From contig OZ241844.1 of assembly GCA_965202735.1 (NCBI GenBank), positions 2,604,001 to 2,668,000 on the forward strand: a DNA stretch of 64,000 nt, in the 5' to 3' direction. Within the stretch, counting starts at the first letter, position 1, and each line of letters begins with the position of its first letter. The notes beneath the pieces were generated by a model. The model saw only the letters and a list, made by a program, of their open reading frames with translations, made no database searches and had not been told where the DNA came from. Source of the DNA: HK1 sp965202735 (lineage in GTDB: Bacteria; Pseudomonadota; Gammaproteobacteria; HK1). Below are positions 8,132 through 16,677 of the stretch, one piece after another. Both the position numbers and the translations under genes were made by a program.

Positions 8132-9739
8132 TTATTGACGTGCGGAGGGGAAGGGCTCCTGGAGTGAGTCTCGGGCCAGGGCAGCGGGGGCGAGTCGGGT
8201 CGGCAGCAGGGCTTCAATCTCGCCGAGGGACTTCGCCTTCGGCAGCTCGGTGAACACGTGGCGCAGGTAGGCGTAGGGCTCGAGACCGTTGGCCTTGGCG
8301 CACTCGATGAGCGAGTACAGCCGGGCGCTCGCATGGGCGCCGGCCACGGTATCGCAGAACAGCCAGTTGCGGCGCCCGACGCAGAACGGACGAATGGCAT
8401 TCTCGACGGGGTTGGTATCGATGCCGTAGCGCCCGTCGTCGCAGTAGCGCACCAGCGCCTCCCACTGGTGGTCGAGATACGCCATCGCCTTGCCGAGCAC
8501 GCTCGAGGGCGGGAGGGTGCCGAGGGTGTCGTCGAGCCAGGCCCGCAGCGCATCGAGCACCGGCACGCTCTCGCTGCGGCGCACGTGCGCACGGTCCTCT
8601 GGCGGCTGGTGGCGGATGCGGCGCTCGATGGCGTAGAGCGTTCGGATCCTCTCCAGCGCGTAGAGGGCGCGCCGCGCCTTCGCAGGCGGACTCGCCGGGA
8701 GCTTCTTCGGATTCAGCCCGAGGCTCTTCAGCGCATCGACCAGTGCGCGCCGGGCGTGCGCCCAGCACGCCAGATGCACCAGGCGCTGCTCGCGCACCAC
8801 CGGCGCGTAGCCGCTGTAGCCGTCGGTGTGCAGCGTCCCGGTGAACCCTTCGAGCAGCCGCTTGGGGACCGCCCCCGAACGGGTCGGGTCGTAGTCGAAC
8901 AGCACGATGGGCGGCTCGGGACCCGCGCTCATCTGCGCCCAGAGCTGAGACTTCGACTCCGGCGCCTTCCCAGGCTCCTTGAGCACCTGCACCGGGGTCT
9001 CGTCCATCAGCAGGCAGGGCCGGTCGAGCAGCTCGTCGCGCAGCACGTGGATGAGCGGCGCCACGAGCTCGCCCGCCCCCACCATCCACCGCGCCAGCGT
9101 CGTGCGCGACAGCTCCACCCCGATGCGCCGAAGCTGCTGGCACTGACGATACAGCGCCAGCGCGTCGGCGTACTTCGCCGTGGCGATGAATGCGAGCAGC
9201 CCCGCGCTGGCCATGCTCTTCGCCAGCGGCTGCGCCGGCAGCGCCGCGGTGCGAAGATGCCCCTCGCAGCGCGGGCAGCGGTACTTGCCGCGCACATGAC
9301 GCAGCACCCGCACCTGGGCGGGAATGATGTCGAGCTGCTCGCTCACCACCTCGCCGAAGCGCTCAAGCTCCACCCCATGCTGCGCACAGGTGCGCTGCGA
9401 TGCCTCCAGCCGATGCTCGATGACGACGCGCGGCAGACCCTGCGGCAACGGCGCGCGCCTCGGCCTCGCGCGCCGGTGGGCCGCGACCTCGGAGCCGGGC
9501 TCGCCCTCGCAGGGCTCGGGTGCGCCAGCGCTCGCCTCGGCCTCGTTGAACAGCCCCAGTTGACCGTCGGGCATCTTCTCCGACGAGGGGGCAAAGCGCC
9601 GGGCGAGGAGCAGCCGCACCTGCTCCTGCAAGTGCTCAATCAGCGCGTCGCGCTCGGCGAGAGCGCACTGGTAGTGATGCACCTGCGCGTGCAGCGAGGC
9701 GAGAGTCTCGTTCGCACATTGCGGGGCGGGCGGGCTCAT
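8132..9739 (-). CDS. tnpC: IS66 transposase TnpC (copy 2)
   Basis: A second copy of the 535-residue IS66 DDE transposase, with the same catalytic segments (LLMDETPVQV, LHTDGYSGYAP, DTNPVENAIRPF). It differs from copy 1 at only a few bases. One cluster of differences lies around 9560-9572, where the encoded QLGLFNE is kept, and there is a Lys-to-Glu change near the C-terminus. It is intact, so it could mobilise both copies. Confidence 0.93.
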   Translation of the reverse strand: MSPPAPQCANETLASLHAQVHHYQCALAERDALIEHLQEQVRLLLARRFAPSSEKMPDGQLGLFNEAEASAGAPEPCEGEPGSEVAAHRRARPRRAPLPQGLPRVVIEHRLEASQRTCAQHGVELERFGEVVSEQLDIIPAQVRVLRHVRGKYRCPRCEGHLRTAALPAQPLAKSMASAGLLAFIATAKYADALALYRQCQQLRRIGVELSRTTLARWMVGAGELVAPLIHVLRDELLDRPCLLMDETPVQVLKEPGKAPESKSQLWAQMSAGPEPPIVLFDYDPTRSGAVPKRLLEGFTGTLHTDGYSGYAPVVREQRLVHLACWAHARRALVDALKSLGLNPKKLPASPPAKARRALYALERIRTLYAIERRIRHQPPEDRAHVRRSESVPVLDALRAWLDDTLGTLPPSSVLGKAMAYLDHQWEALVRYCDDGRYGIDTNPVENAIRPFCVGRRNWLFCDTVAGAHASARLYSLIECAKANGLEPYAYLRHVFTELPKAKSLGEIEALLPTRLAPAALARDSLQEPFPSARQ

Positions 9740-9816
9740 GGCCCGTAGGGTAAACCGCTTCGACCGGGCAGGGGGATCAAACTTTCTGATGCACCGATCA
9801 AATTTACTTTTCCCCT

Positions 9817-10173
9817 TCAGTACATCGATGCGTAGTGCAGCGACGCATGGGGGCGGGTGCGCCACAGGTCATAGCCATCGAGCAGAAAGTTGAGCTGTGC
9901 CCCGCTCAGGCTCACCACCCGGGTGGCGTGGCGCGGCCATGCGAAGCGTGCACGCTCCAGGCGCTTTTGCCACAGCACGAACCCGCACCGCTCCCAGTAC
10001 AGGACCCGGCACTGGGTGCGCCGACGGTTGGTGAACACAAAGAGCTGCGCCGAGAACGGGTCCATCGCCAGGGTGTCCTGCACCAGCGTGGCAAGCCCCG
10101 TAATCTGCTTTCTGAAGTCCACCGGCTCGACGCACAGCCACACCTCGATGCCCTCGTGCGGCGGACGGATCAT
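9817..10173 (-). CDS. tnpB: IS66 Orf2-like protein TnpB (copy 2)
   Basis: A 118-residue IS66 TnpB with the same sequence as the copy-1 protein, starting in the ATGA overlap with tnpA. It is intact. Confidence 0.92.
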   Translation of the reverse strand: MIRPPHEGIEVWLCVEPVDFRKQITGLATLVQDTLAMDPFSAQLFVFTNRRRTQCRVLYWERCGFVLWQKRLERARFAWPRHATRVVSLSGAQLNFLLDGYDLWRTRPHASLHYASMY

Positions 10174-10508
10174 GACAGCCGGCTCGCGCATTCGAGCACC
10201 GCGCCCACGCGTGCGTCCTCGGCCTGTGCGCAGACCTCGACGACGACGCCGTTGGGCAGGTGCACGCGAAACGCCGCGCCCGCCGGTGGGCAGAGGCGCA
10301 CCGGCACGAACGTCGGTGGCGCCGGCTCGCTGAGAACGCCGCGGCGCTTGAGTGTCGAGCGCGCCGTGTACAGTGCGCTGACCGACAGCCCGTGGGCCTG
10401 GGCATACGCCTTCAACGTCAGCCCTTGCTGGCGGGCCGTGCGCAGATGGTCGAGCCAGAACCGCTCGCGCGGGCGCACACTGCGGGACCGCGAGCTCGTT
10501 TGTGCCAT
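10170..10508 (-). CDS. tnpA: IS66 TnpA-type accessory protein (copy 2)
   Basis: A 112-residue accessory protein identical to that of copy 1. It starts at ATG 10508 behind a GGAGGG ribosome site and is coupled to tnpB through a 4-bp overlap. Confidence 0.85.
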   Translation of the reverse strand: MAQTSSRSRSVRPRERFWLDHLRTARQQGLTLKAYAQAHGLSVSALYTARSTLKRRGVLSEPAPPTFVPVRLCPPAGAAFRVHLPNGVVVEVCAQAEDARVGAVLECASRLS

Positions 10509-11157
10509 CCCCTCACCCTCCACACAACGATGGAGCGTGCACTGTGGCACCGACAACGGCCTTACGGAACGACGTACTTCACGAGTCGCTTACTCTTCTA
10601 CGCCCAGGGCGTCAAGGCCAACGTCATCTTCTTCGACAACCGCCCGGCGAGCCCCGATCCGCAGACCTCGAAGGTCTGGTACTACGACTACCGCACCAAC
10701 GTGCATCACACGCTGAAGCAGAAGCCGCTGACCCATGCCCATCTTGAGGACTTCGTTGCCTGCTACGGTCCGGAGAACCGCCACCTCCGGAAGGAAGCCT
10801 GGAGCGAGGAGTCCCCGGACGGCCGATGGCGCGCCTATCCGCGCGAAGAGCTTCTTGTGCGCGACAAGGCGAGCCTCGACGTATTCTGGATCAAGGACGC
10901 TTCCATGCCCGATCTGGACAACCTGCCGGAGCCGGAGGTGCTCGCGGCCGAGATCATCGAGCATCTTCGCTCGGCGTTGAGCAGTTTCGAAGCGGTGAAC
11001 GAAAGTTAGCCGTGGATACCGAACCCCTTAGGGAGGAAAAATCCTCGTCCTGCCCCGCACAGCTCTCACTCCTCAGTGCGCACTCTCATTCGGAGAACTA
11101 CGCCAATTTCATTGGGGCCAGAGGTCTTTCAGTAGCCCGCTACATCATACCAATCCA

Positions 11158-11754
11158 TCACCAATCGGCACTACGATCGGAAATATCAGGTGCATCGTCC
11201 AGGCCGAGGTGGCCATGGTTCACCAGTTGCGTCCGAATCGTCATCGGTGAGACGTTGAAGTGCGCGGCAACGTCATTCTGTTTCTCTTCGGAGTAGTCGC
11301 CTGCCAGCATGTCGGCCACCGAAGCGAACGGGCTCAGAAATTCCGCAGCGAACGCGCGGTCATCGAGTCTGACCAGGATGCCCTCGACAAATCCGTCGAT
11401 AGCCTCTTCGAGCTCCACCGCCGGAACCATCTCGCTCTTTGCACTGCCGAGGTATTGGAACAGGACCCCGTCCCTTCGTCGCGACGGTTCGGAGGAAAGG
11501 AAAGAATTCATCCCATCCGACCGAATCGTGATATTGGGCCACGCATAGCCTTCGCCGACGGTCGTCAGACGGTGGGCGAAGGCCCAGTGGCGCCTGCTGT
11601 ACTCATCGGAGGAATGTCCGATCTCCCACCGAAGCCGCCACCAGTTCCATATCAACCACTCAGCCAGAGAGTAGCCGGCTACATGGGGGCCGTGGCGAAG
11701 AGTGCGGCTGTCCATGTCTTCACCGGCGGTCAGCAGCCGATCATTCGCCGTCAC
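11158..11754 (-). CDS. Unknown protein with C-terminal helix-turn-helix; 5' end disrupted
   Basis: I do not recognise a named family. The protein has a tryptophan-rich segment (YSLAEWLIWNWWRLRWE), then HWAFAHRLTTVGEGYAWPN, and ends in a helix-turn-helix-like stretch (DVAAHFNVSPMTIRTQLVNH). The GTG at 11754 is only a formal start. Coding-like sequence continues upstream in the same frame (SLASGTPEEQATFGLFSV) to a TGA at 11829-11827. Upstream of that stop the frame is open back to ATG 11877 (MRQLVIKEW), 5 bp from the amidohydrolase stop. The gene is therefore probably 240 codons with a nonsense codon at position 17. Alternatively it carries a frameshift at the CT-repeat near 11815-11825. It may be a pseudogene. 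Confidence 0.5.
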   Translation of the reverse strand: MTANDRLLTAGEDMDSRTLRHGPHVAGYSLAEWLIWNWWRLRWEIGHSSDEYSRRHWAFAHRLTTVGEGYAWPNITIRSDGMNSFLSSEPSRRRDGVLFQYLGSAKSEMVPAVELEEAIDGFVEGILVRLDDRAFAAEFLSPFASVADMLAGDYSEEKQNDVAAHFNVSPMTIRTQLVNHGHLGLDDAPDISDRSADW

Positions 11755-11881
11755 CGAGAACAGGCCAAACGTCGCTTGCTCTTCCGGCGTGCCGGAAGCG
11801 AGACTCCCGTGGAGAGAGAGAAATCGTCAACATTGAGGATTCCTTGCCCGCCATTCCTTGATGACCAGTTGCCGCATGGCG

Positions 11882-13147
11882 TCATCGTCGTCGCCCAATT
11901 CGTAACCGTGGTAGTTCCGATTGCTCGTCCGGATCGAAGCGGTCGAGGAACCGGAGCAGGACGCGGGCGGCGGTGTCCGCGTCCGCCGCGGTCATCGATT
12001 CGGCGGGGTGGTGGCTGATCCCCTCCTTGCAGCGCACGAAGAGCATCCCGACCTCGGTGAGACCGGCCATCGCCATCGCGTCGTGACCGGCACCGCTCGG
12101 TAGCCTCCGCACCTCGAACCCCTCCGCCTCGACCGCCTCGCCGAGCCGGCGCACAAGCCGGGGACTGCACTCTCGGGCGCCGCTCTCGTGGGTCGGCGCG
12201 CAGTCGAAGTGCACCCCGCGCCGGCTCGCGATCTCCTCGAACGCCTCGTCGACCCGGTCCAGGGCGGCCCGGCGGCGTGCGTCGGTCTCCCCCCGAACGT
12301 CGATCGTGAACTCGACGACCCCGGGGATGACGTTGACCGCCCCCGACACGGTCCTGAGCATGCCGACGGTGCCGACGGCGCCCGGGGTCTCGAGACAGGC
12401 CCGCTCGACCGCGACCACCGCCTCGGAGGCGGCTGCGAGCGCGTCGCGGCGGAGATTCATGGGGACGGTCCCCGCGTGGCCCGCCCGCCCCATCACCTCC
12501 ACCCGCATCCGAACCGCGCCGGCGATGGAGGTCACCACCCCGACCGGCAGGTCTTCGGCCTCCAGAACCGGCCCCTGCTCGATGTGTACCTCGACGTAGG
12601 CGGCGACCTCGTCCCGGCGGTAGCGCGCATCGTCCACCGCATCCGGGTCGAGGCCGAACGCCCGCATCGCCTCGCGCAGATGCACCCCGTCCTCGTCGAC
12701 GGCATCGAGCATCGCCGGGGCCAGAGCGCCGGCGACCGCCCGGCTGCCGAACAGCGTCGCCTGGAACCGGACCCCTTCCTCGTCGCCGAACGCGATCACG
12801 TCGACCGGACCGTCGAGCCGCCGGCCCTGCTCGTGGAGCGCACGCAGGCAGGCGATGGGCAGCATCACCCCGAGCGCGCCGTCGTACCTGCCGGCGTTTC
12901 TCACCGTGTCCTGGTGCGAGCCGAGGATGAGCCGGCGCGCGCCGGGCCGGCGTCCGGGAAAGGTGCCGACCACATTGCCGACGGCATCGAGGCGTGTGCT
13001 CATGCCCGCCTCGCGCATCCGGCGCATGATGAGCTCCGCCGCCCGGGCGTGCTCCGGGGTGAGGTATCGGCGCGTGAGCCCGGCGGGGTCCTCGCTGCAC
13101 TCCGCCAGCTCGTCGAGCCACTCCATGATTACAGGTCCGAGGTCCAT
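11882..13147 (-). CDS. M20 amidohydrolase, allantoate amidohydrolase / N-carbamoyl-L-amino-acid hydrolase type
   Basis: A 421-residue M20D-type zinc amidohydrolase. Metal ligands and signature regions are visible: LILGSHQDTVRNAGRYDGAL (His, Asp), FGDEEGVRFQATLFGS (tandem Glu), YVEVHIEQGPVLE (His) and the C-terminal ISHHPAESM (His). The dimerisation insert includes GRAGHAGTVPMNLRRDA. AllC and HyuC cannot be separated by eye; both release ammonia and CO2 from ureido compounds (allantoate or N-carbamoyl amino acids). The start MDLGPVIMEWLDEL fits the family. A 13-bp tandem repeat lies directly upstream of the start codon and may sit in the promoter region. Confidence 0.85.
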   Translation of the reverse strand: MDLGPVIMEWLDELAECSEDPAGLTRRYLTPEHARAAELIMRRMREAGMSTRLDAVGNVVGTFPGRRPGARRLILGSHQDTVRNAGRYDGALGVMLPIACLRALHEQGRRLDGPVDVIAFGDEEGVRFQATLFGSRAVAGALAPAMLDAVDEDGVHLREAMRAFGLDPDAVDDARYRRDEVAAYVEVHIEQGPVLEAEDLPVGVVTSIAGAVRMRVEVMGRAGHAGTVPMNLRRDALAAASEAVVAVERACLETPGAVGTVGMLRTVSGAVNVIPGVVEFTIDVRGETDARRRAALDRVDEAFEEIASRRGVHFDCAPTHESGARECSPRLVRRLGEAVEAEGFEVRRLPSGAGHDAMAMAGLTEVGMLFVRCKEGISHHPAESMTAADADTAARVLLRFLDRFDPDEQSELPRLRIGRRR

Positions 13148-13168
13148 GGGTTCAGCCGCCGTCCGACA

Positions 13169-13247
13169 GGGGTCAGCCTCAGGGGTCAGTCTTAGAGGTC
13201 AGCCTCAGGGGTCAGCCTCAAGGGTCAGCCTCAGGGGTCCAGCCTCG
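13169..13247. repeat. Tandem array of six 13-bp units
   Basis: Five 13-bp units and one 14-bp unit of consensus GGGGTCAGCCTCA run from 13169 to 13247, with one to four substitutions each. The array starts 21 bp upstream of the amidohydrolase start codon, in its presumed leader. Confidence 0.9.
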
Positions 13248-13457
13248 ATCTGCGGCGGACAGGTCATTGTCTCACCGCATGGTCTCGCTGGATGCACCGA
13301 TTGGAAACCCGGATCGCCCGCACCCGGATCGACCGCGCGGCCCGCCGGCCGGGAGACCGGGCGCGCCGCTGGAACATGGCGGGCGCACACGCAGGTGCGG
13401 CGATGGCCGAGCCCGTGCTGCGTCCACCCCCGGATGCGCCGCTGGAGCATGGCGGAG

Positions 13458-14702
13458 CTACAGCCAGCTCTCCTCCATCGGATACGTGGAGAGCTGCTCG
13501 AACCCGTCCGCGGTGATCAGCACCTGCTCTTCGAGCTTGACCGCCTCGCGGCCTCCGGCGGGGGCGGCGAGCGCCTCCACGCACATCACCATGCCTTCCC
13601 TGAAGACTCCGTCGTAGCCGACCGCCTCCCAGTCCTGCGGGTAGCGGATGGCGGGATACTCGTCGCAGAGCCCCACGCCGTGCATCGCGACGCCGTAGCG
13701 CCGGTCCACGAACTCCTCTCCCAGCGGACGCAGCCGCTCGGTGAGCTCCCGGAACGACAATCCCGGCTTCAGCAGCGCCTTGTTGTGCTGGATGTGGGCG
13801 TAGGCGTCGGCGTAGATGCGCCGCTGCTCGTCGTTCGGCTTCGCGTCGCAGACCCACGAGCGCGAGATGTCGCAGCAGTAGCCGTAGGGACCGACGAGAT
13901 CGGTGTCGAAGCTCACCATGTCGCCGCGCTCGATGACCCGCATCGAGCACTCCCGGAACCACGGGTTGGTGCGCGGCCCCGAGGCGAGCAGCCGGGTCTC
14001 GATCCACTCGCCGCCCCCGGCGATGTTGCCGTGGTGCAGCTCGGCCCAGAGCGCGTTCTCGGTGATGCCGGGCCGCATCGCGCCCCGCATCCGCCCGATC
14101 GCCCGCTCGCACACCGCGATGGCGTGGCGCATGAGCGCGACCTCGCCCGCGGACTTGATCTCGCGCGCGTTCTCCATGACCTCGAACCCGTCGAAGATCT
14201 CGTAGCCGAGACGCTGCATCTCGATGACGCCCTGCGGCGCGATGCGGTCGATGGCGATGCGCCGGTTCCCGCCGTTGTGCTCGCGGATGAGCGAGTCCAT
14301 GGCCGCCGCCCACTCCCGGACCTTCTCCGCCCGCCGGGACCCGGCCCCGAAGTACAGGAAGGCGACGGCGGGGCGGATCTCGTCGATGGTGGGGAGGCCC
14401 GCGCCGAGCAGGTCCTTGCCGCCGTATTCGAAGAGCACCACCGGACCCTCGGCCGGCACGTAGACGTAGCGGACCTCGTTGTGGACGCACCAGACCTGCA
14501 TGTTGGTCGAGTCGACCGCGTAGCGCGTGTTGAGCGTGTCGTAGAGGATGATGCCGGCGAGGTCGCGCTCGACGAGGGCCTGGCGTATCCGCCCGAGCCG
14601 GTAGCGGCGCACCTCGTCGAGGTCGCAGGGCGGGGAGGTGTGGTCCATCGCCCCGTGCTGGCGTGCGGCGGCCTGTACCTTGCCGCTGGAGATGCGGTTC
14701 AT
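13458..14702 (-). CDS. dddP: DddP-like M24-family enzyme (candidate DMSP lyase)
   Basis: A 414-residue pita-bread (M24) protein. It closely tracks roseobacter DddP in RYAVDSTNMQ, GGEWIETRLLASGPRTNPWF, SFDTDLVGPYGYCCDISRSW, MHGVGLCDEYP, MCVEA and KLEEQVLIT. The DddP metal ligands are conserved (the two Asp of FDTDL, Asp of CDISRSW, His of MHGVG, Glu of CVEA, Glu of KLEEQ). So is the catalytic Asp six residues after that His (HGVGLCD). DddP cleaves dimethylsulfoniopropionate to dimethyl sulfide and acrylate. Some M24 homologues close to DddP have other substrates, so the activity is inferred. The ATG at 14702 is chosen because DddP proteins carry a similar N-terminal extension. It is monocistronic by spacing. 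Confidence 0.7.
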   Translation of the reverse strand: MNRISSGKVQAAARQHGAMDHTSPPCDLDEVRRYRLGRIRQALVERDLAGIILYDTLNTRYAVDSTNMQVWCVHNEVRYVYVPAEGPVVLFEYGGKDLLGAGLPTIDEIRPAVAFLYFGAGSRRAEKVREWAAAMDSLIREHNGGNRRIAIDRIAPQGVIEMQRLGYEIFDGFEVMENAREIKSAGEVALMRHAIAVCERAIGRMRGAMRPGITENALWAELHHGNIAGGGEWIETRLLASGPRTNPWFRECSMRVIERGDMVSFDTDLVGPYGYCCDISRSWVCDAKPNDEQRRIYADAYAHIQHNKALLKPGLSFRELTERLRPLGEEFVDRRYGVAMHGVGLCDEYPAIRYPQDWEAVGYDGVFREGMVMCVEALAAPAGGREAVKLEEQVLITADGFEQLSTYPMEESWL

Positions 14703-15396
14703 GGGTCGACCTCGAAGGTGATCGGGGAGATGCTCCGGTGTCGTGGCGCCGGCCTCCGCACGGAGCGCTCCGGGGACCGCGACGCCGGCTTCCACACCGC
14801 CTCCACCGGGAGAAATCGGGGGCTGCGACGATAGCACGGGCCGCCGCGACCACACGGTCCGAATCGGTGGCGGTGCTTGCTCCGGAGGCGAAGTTCCCGA
14901 TGCGGTTCGCGCCCTTGCTCCGAGCCGAATTCGAGCTGACCGGAGCCTGAAGAGACATGACGCCCATGTGCACGGGCGGTGCCGTCGTGCAGCTCAGCCT
15001 GCGGGCGCCGATGCGCACGGCGAGCCCCGGGGCGATGGCCGGCGATGAGGGCTCCGGGGCGCGGCCGGCGGGTCGACGGCGAGTCGTCCCGGGAAGGGCG
15101 GCACGGAAAGGGCGGCAATTCCCGCCAGGCGGGAACATGCGCCTGAAATCCCCTCGATTGGACGCCCTGGTGGTCGGAACCGTGCCGGAATCCGATCGTG
15201 CCACGGCCTCTCCGGGCGTTGGCGGGAATTGCTGCGGGAAGGGCGGCACGGTTGACGTTCGGTCGCGGCTGACACAGGCTTGCAGTCGATTCGGAGACCG
15301 GCGCGTGAGTACGGACATCTCAACCCCGGAGCCCGACCCGGCGGAAACGGAAAGGCGGGCCGCACGGCGAATCGCCGAGGTGTTCGGGTCGCGGCG
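14703..15396. other. Intergenic region between divergent genes, holding MITE-like family B copy 1
   Basis: About 690 bp separating the divergently transcribed DddP-like and YhaO-like genes. The only structured feature is the 122-bp element at 15113-15234. No gene in either direction shows a credible start or family resemblance. Promoters for both flanking genes should lie here, but none is convincing. Confidence 0.5.
15113..15234. mobile_element. MITE-like family B, copy 1
   Basis: A 122-bp non-coding element bounded by CGGCAATTCCCGCC and the complement of CAGCAATTCCCGCC. The flanking 9-mers are CGGAAAGGG (15104-15112) and CGGGAAGGG (15235-15243), an 8-of-9 match that reads as an ageing target-site duplication. 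A subterminal hairpin (TTCCCGCC-A-GGCGGGAA) lies at the left end. Confidence 0.85.
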
Positions 15397-16677
15397 GTGA
15401 AGATCCTCGCCGTCGGTGACATGCACCTCGGGCGCACGCCATCGCGGCTGTCCCGGGAGTTGCGCGCGGGGGAGCTCGGTCCTGTCGCGGCCTGGCGCCG
15501 GACCGTGGATCTCGCGCTCGAGCGCGGTGTGAAGGCGGTGCTGCTTGCCGGTGACGTCGTCGACCGGGACGACGACTTCTTCGAGGCATACCGGGCACTG
15601 GAGGGTGGCGCGAGACGGCTTGCGGACGCGGGCGTCGCCGTCGTCGGCGTCGCGGGAAACCACGACGTCAAGGTGCTGCCGCGACTGGCCCGCCACATCC
15701 CTCACTTCCGCCTTCTGGGGGAAGGCGGGAGATGGGAATCCTGCCGAATCGACGGAGGGGATGGTGAGGCGCTGACGCTATGGGGCTGGTCATTCCCGCG
15801 TGCCAAGGTGTTGGACAGTCCCCTGGCGGACGCGTCGTTCGACGCGGCTCCCGGTGTCAACCTGGGCCTCCTGCACTGCGACCGGGACGCCGGTCCGGAT
15901 TCGCCGTACGCACCCGTCGCCCGGCAGGAGCTGGAGCAGGCCGGCCTCGACGGCTGGCTGCTCGGCCATATCCACAAGCCGGATGCGCTGACCGCCCCAT
16001 CCCCGAACGGATACCTGGGCAGCCTGTGCGGCCTGGACCGTAGCGAATCCGGCCCGCGCGGCCCCTGGCAAGTCACCGTCGCCGGCGGTCGGATCGCCGA
16101 CGTCGAACATCTGCCCATCGCCCCCCTGCGCTGGGAGTCGCTCGAGGTCGATCTCGAAGGGATCGGTGAATCCTTCCAGGCCAGGGAGCGGTTGCTGGCG
16201 GCGGTCATGGGACTGGACGAGCGGATGGCCTCGCTTCGCTCTGCGCCGAACGCCGTGGGGCTGTCGGTTGTCCTGACCGGACGCACGAATCTCGGGAACG
16301 CCGCTCTCGACCAGCTTTCCCCGGAGGATCGGAGCGAGACCTGCACGGGGAAGGCAGGAACACGATACTTCATCGAGAGCGTCCATCCGGACACTCGGCC
16401 CGAGATCGATCTGGAGGAGCTGGCGAGGCGCCGGGATCCGGTGGGTCTGCTGGCTGCGCGCCTGCTCTGGCTCGACCGCCCCGAAGGGGATCCCGGGCGC
16501 GACCGCCTGATCGACAAGGCCCGGCAGGCACTGCGCGACGAATACGCGAAGCCCGTCTGGCGTCATGTGACGGCGGGCGGCGACACTCCGGAGCCGATCA
16601 CGTGGCTGCGCCGGGCGGGATATCGCGCTCTGGACCTCCTCCTCGGCCAGATCCCCGACCACCGGGACGCCGGCTGA
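15397..16677 (+). CDS. SbcD/YhaO-type metallophosphoesterase (DNA-repair nuclease subunit)
   Basis: A 426-residue calcineurin-like phosphoesterase starting at GTG 15397. The metal-site motifs are in order: GDMHLG (residue 7), LLAGDVVDRDDDFFEA, VAGNHDVKVL, LLHC and LLGHIHKPDAL. This matches the Mre11/SbcD nuclease core. The divergent C-terminal half is typical of YhaO. The stop overlaps the start of the large ATPase (TGATG at 16675-16679), so the two are translated together. They probably form an SbcCD/Rad50-Mre11-like exonuclease complex acting on DNA ends. Confidence 0.85.
   Translation: MKILAVGDMHLGRTPSRLSRELRAGELGPVAAWRRTVDLALERGVKAVLLAGDVVDRDDDFFEAYRALEGGARRLADAGVAVVGVAGNHDVKVLPRLARHIPHFRLLGEGGRWESCRIDGGDGEALTLWGWSFPRAKVLDSPLADASFDAAPGVNLGLLHCDRDAGPDSPYAPVARQELEQAGLDGWLLGHIHKPDALTAPSPNGYLGSLCGLDRSESGPRGPWQVTVAGGRIADVEHLPIAPLRWESLEVDLEGIGESFQARERLLAAVMGLDERMASLRSAPNAVGLSVVLTGRTNLGNAALDQLSPEDRSETCTGKAGTRYFIESVHPDTRPEIDLEELARRRDPVGLLAARLLWLDRPEGDPGRDRLIDKARQALRDEYAKPVWRHVTAGGDTPEPITWLRRAGYRALDLLLGQIPDHRDAG

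Larger units (their letters stand above)
8111..10593 (-). mobile_element. IS66-family insertion sequence, copy 2, with perfect 8-bp target duplication
   Basis: An inverted 2483-bp copy of the element at 2919-5401. The ends are GTAAGCGCCCCG at 8111 and CGAGTCGCTTAC ending at 10593. The octamer TCTTCTAC is present on both sides (8103-8110 and 10594-10601), so this is an undisturbed insertion into hsdM. All three genes are intact. Near identity with copy 1 implies recent transposition within this genome. Confidence 0.96.
7046..11009 (+). pseudogene. hsdM: Type I RM methyltransferase HsdM, split by IS66 copy 2
   Basis: The gene is in two pieces, 7046-8110 and 10602-11009. Removing IS66 and one copy of its 8-bp duplication (TCTTCTAC) restores a single frame of 490 residues through GIFYAQGVKANVIFFD. 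The first piece holds the N-terminal HsdM helical domain (YLEQLTYLIFLKMADE), the SAM-binding motif I (IADPACGTGGFFLAAHDF) and the N6-adenine motif IV (ANPPFG). The second holds the C-terminal tail (KVWYYDYRTNVHHTLK). The insertion lies after the catalytic motifs, so a truncated M protein could be made but is unlikely to assemble. No hsdR is in the window. Confidence 0.92.

Noticed and set aside
13169..13247. Could the 13-bp tandem array be a replication-origin iteron set?
   Set aside because: No replication initiator gene or AT-rich unwinding region is adjacent.
13264..15705. Very long antisense frame over the DddP-like gene region
   Set aside because: Composition is Arg/Pro/Ala-rich, with no family resemblance. 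It overlaps the recognisable M24 gene, which has the real signal.
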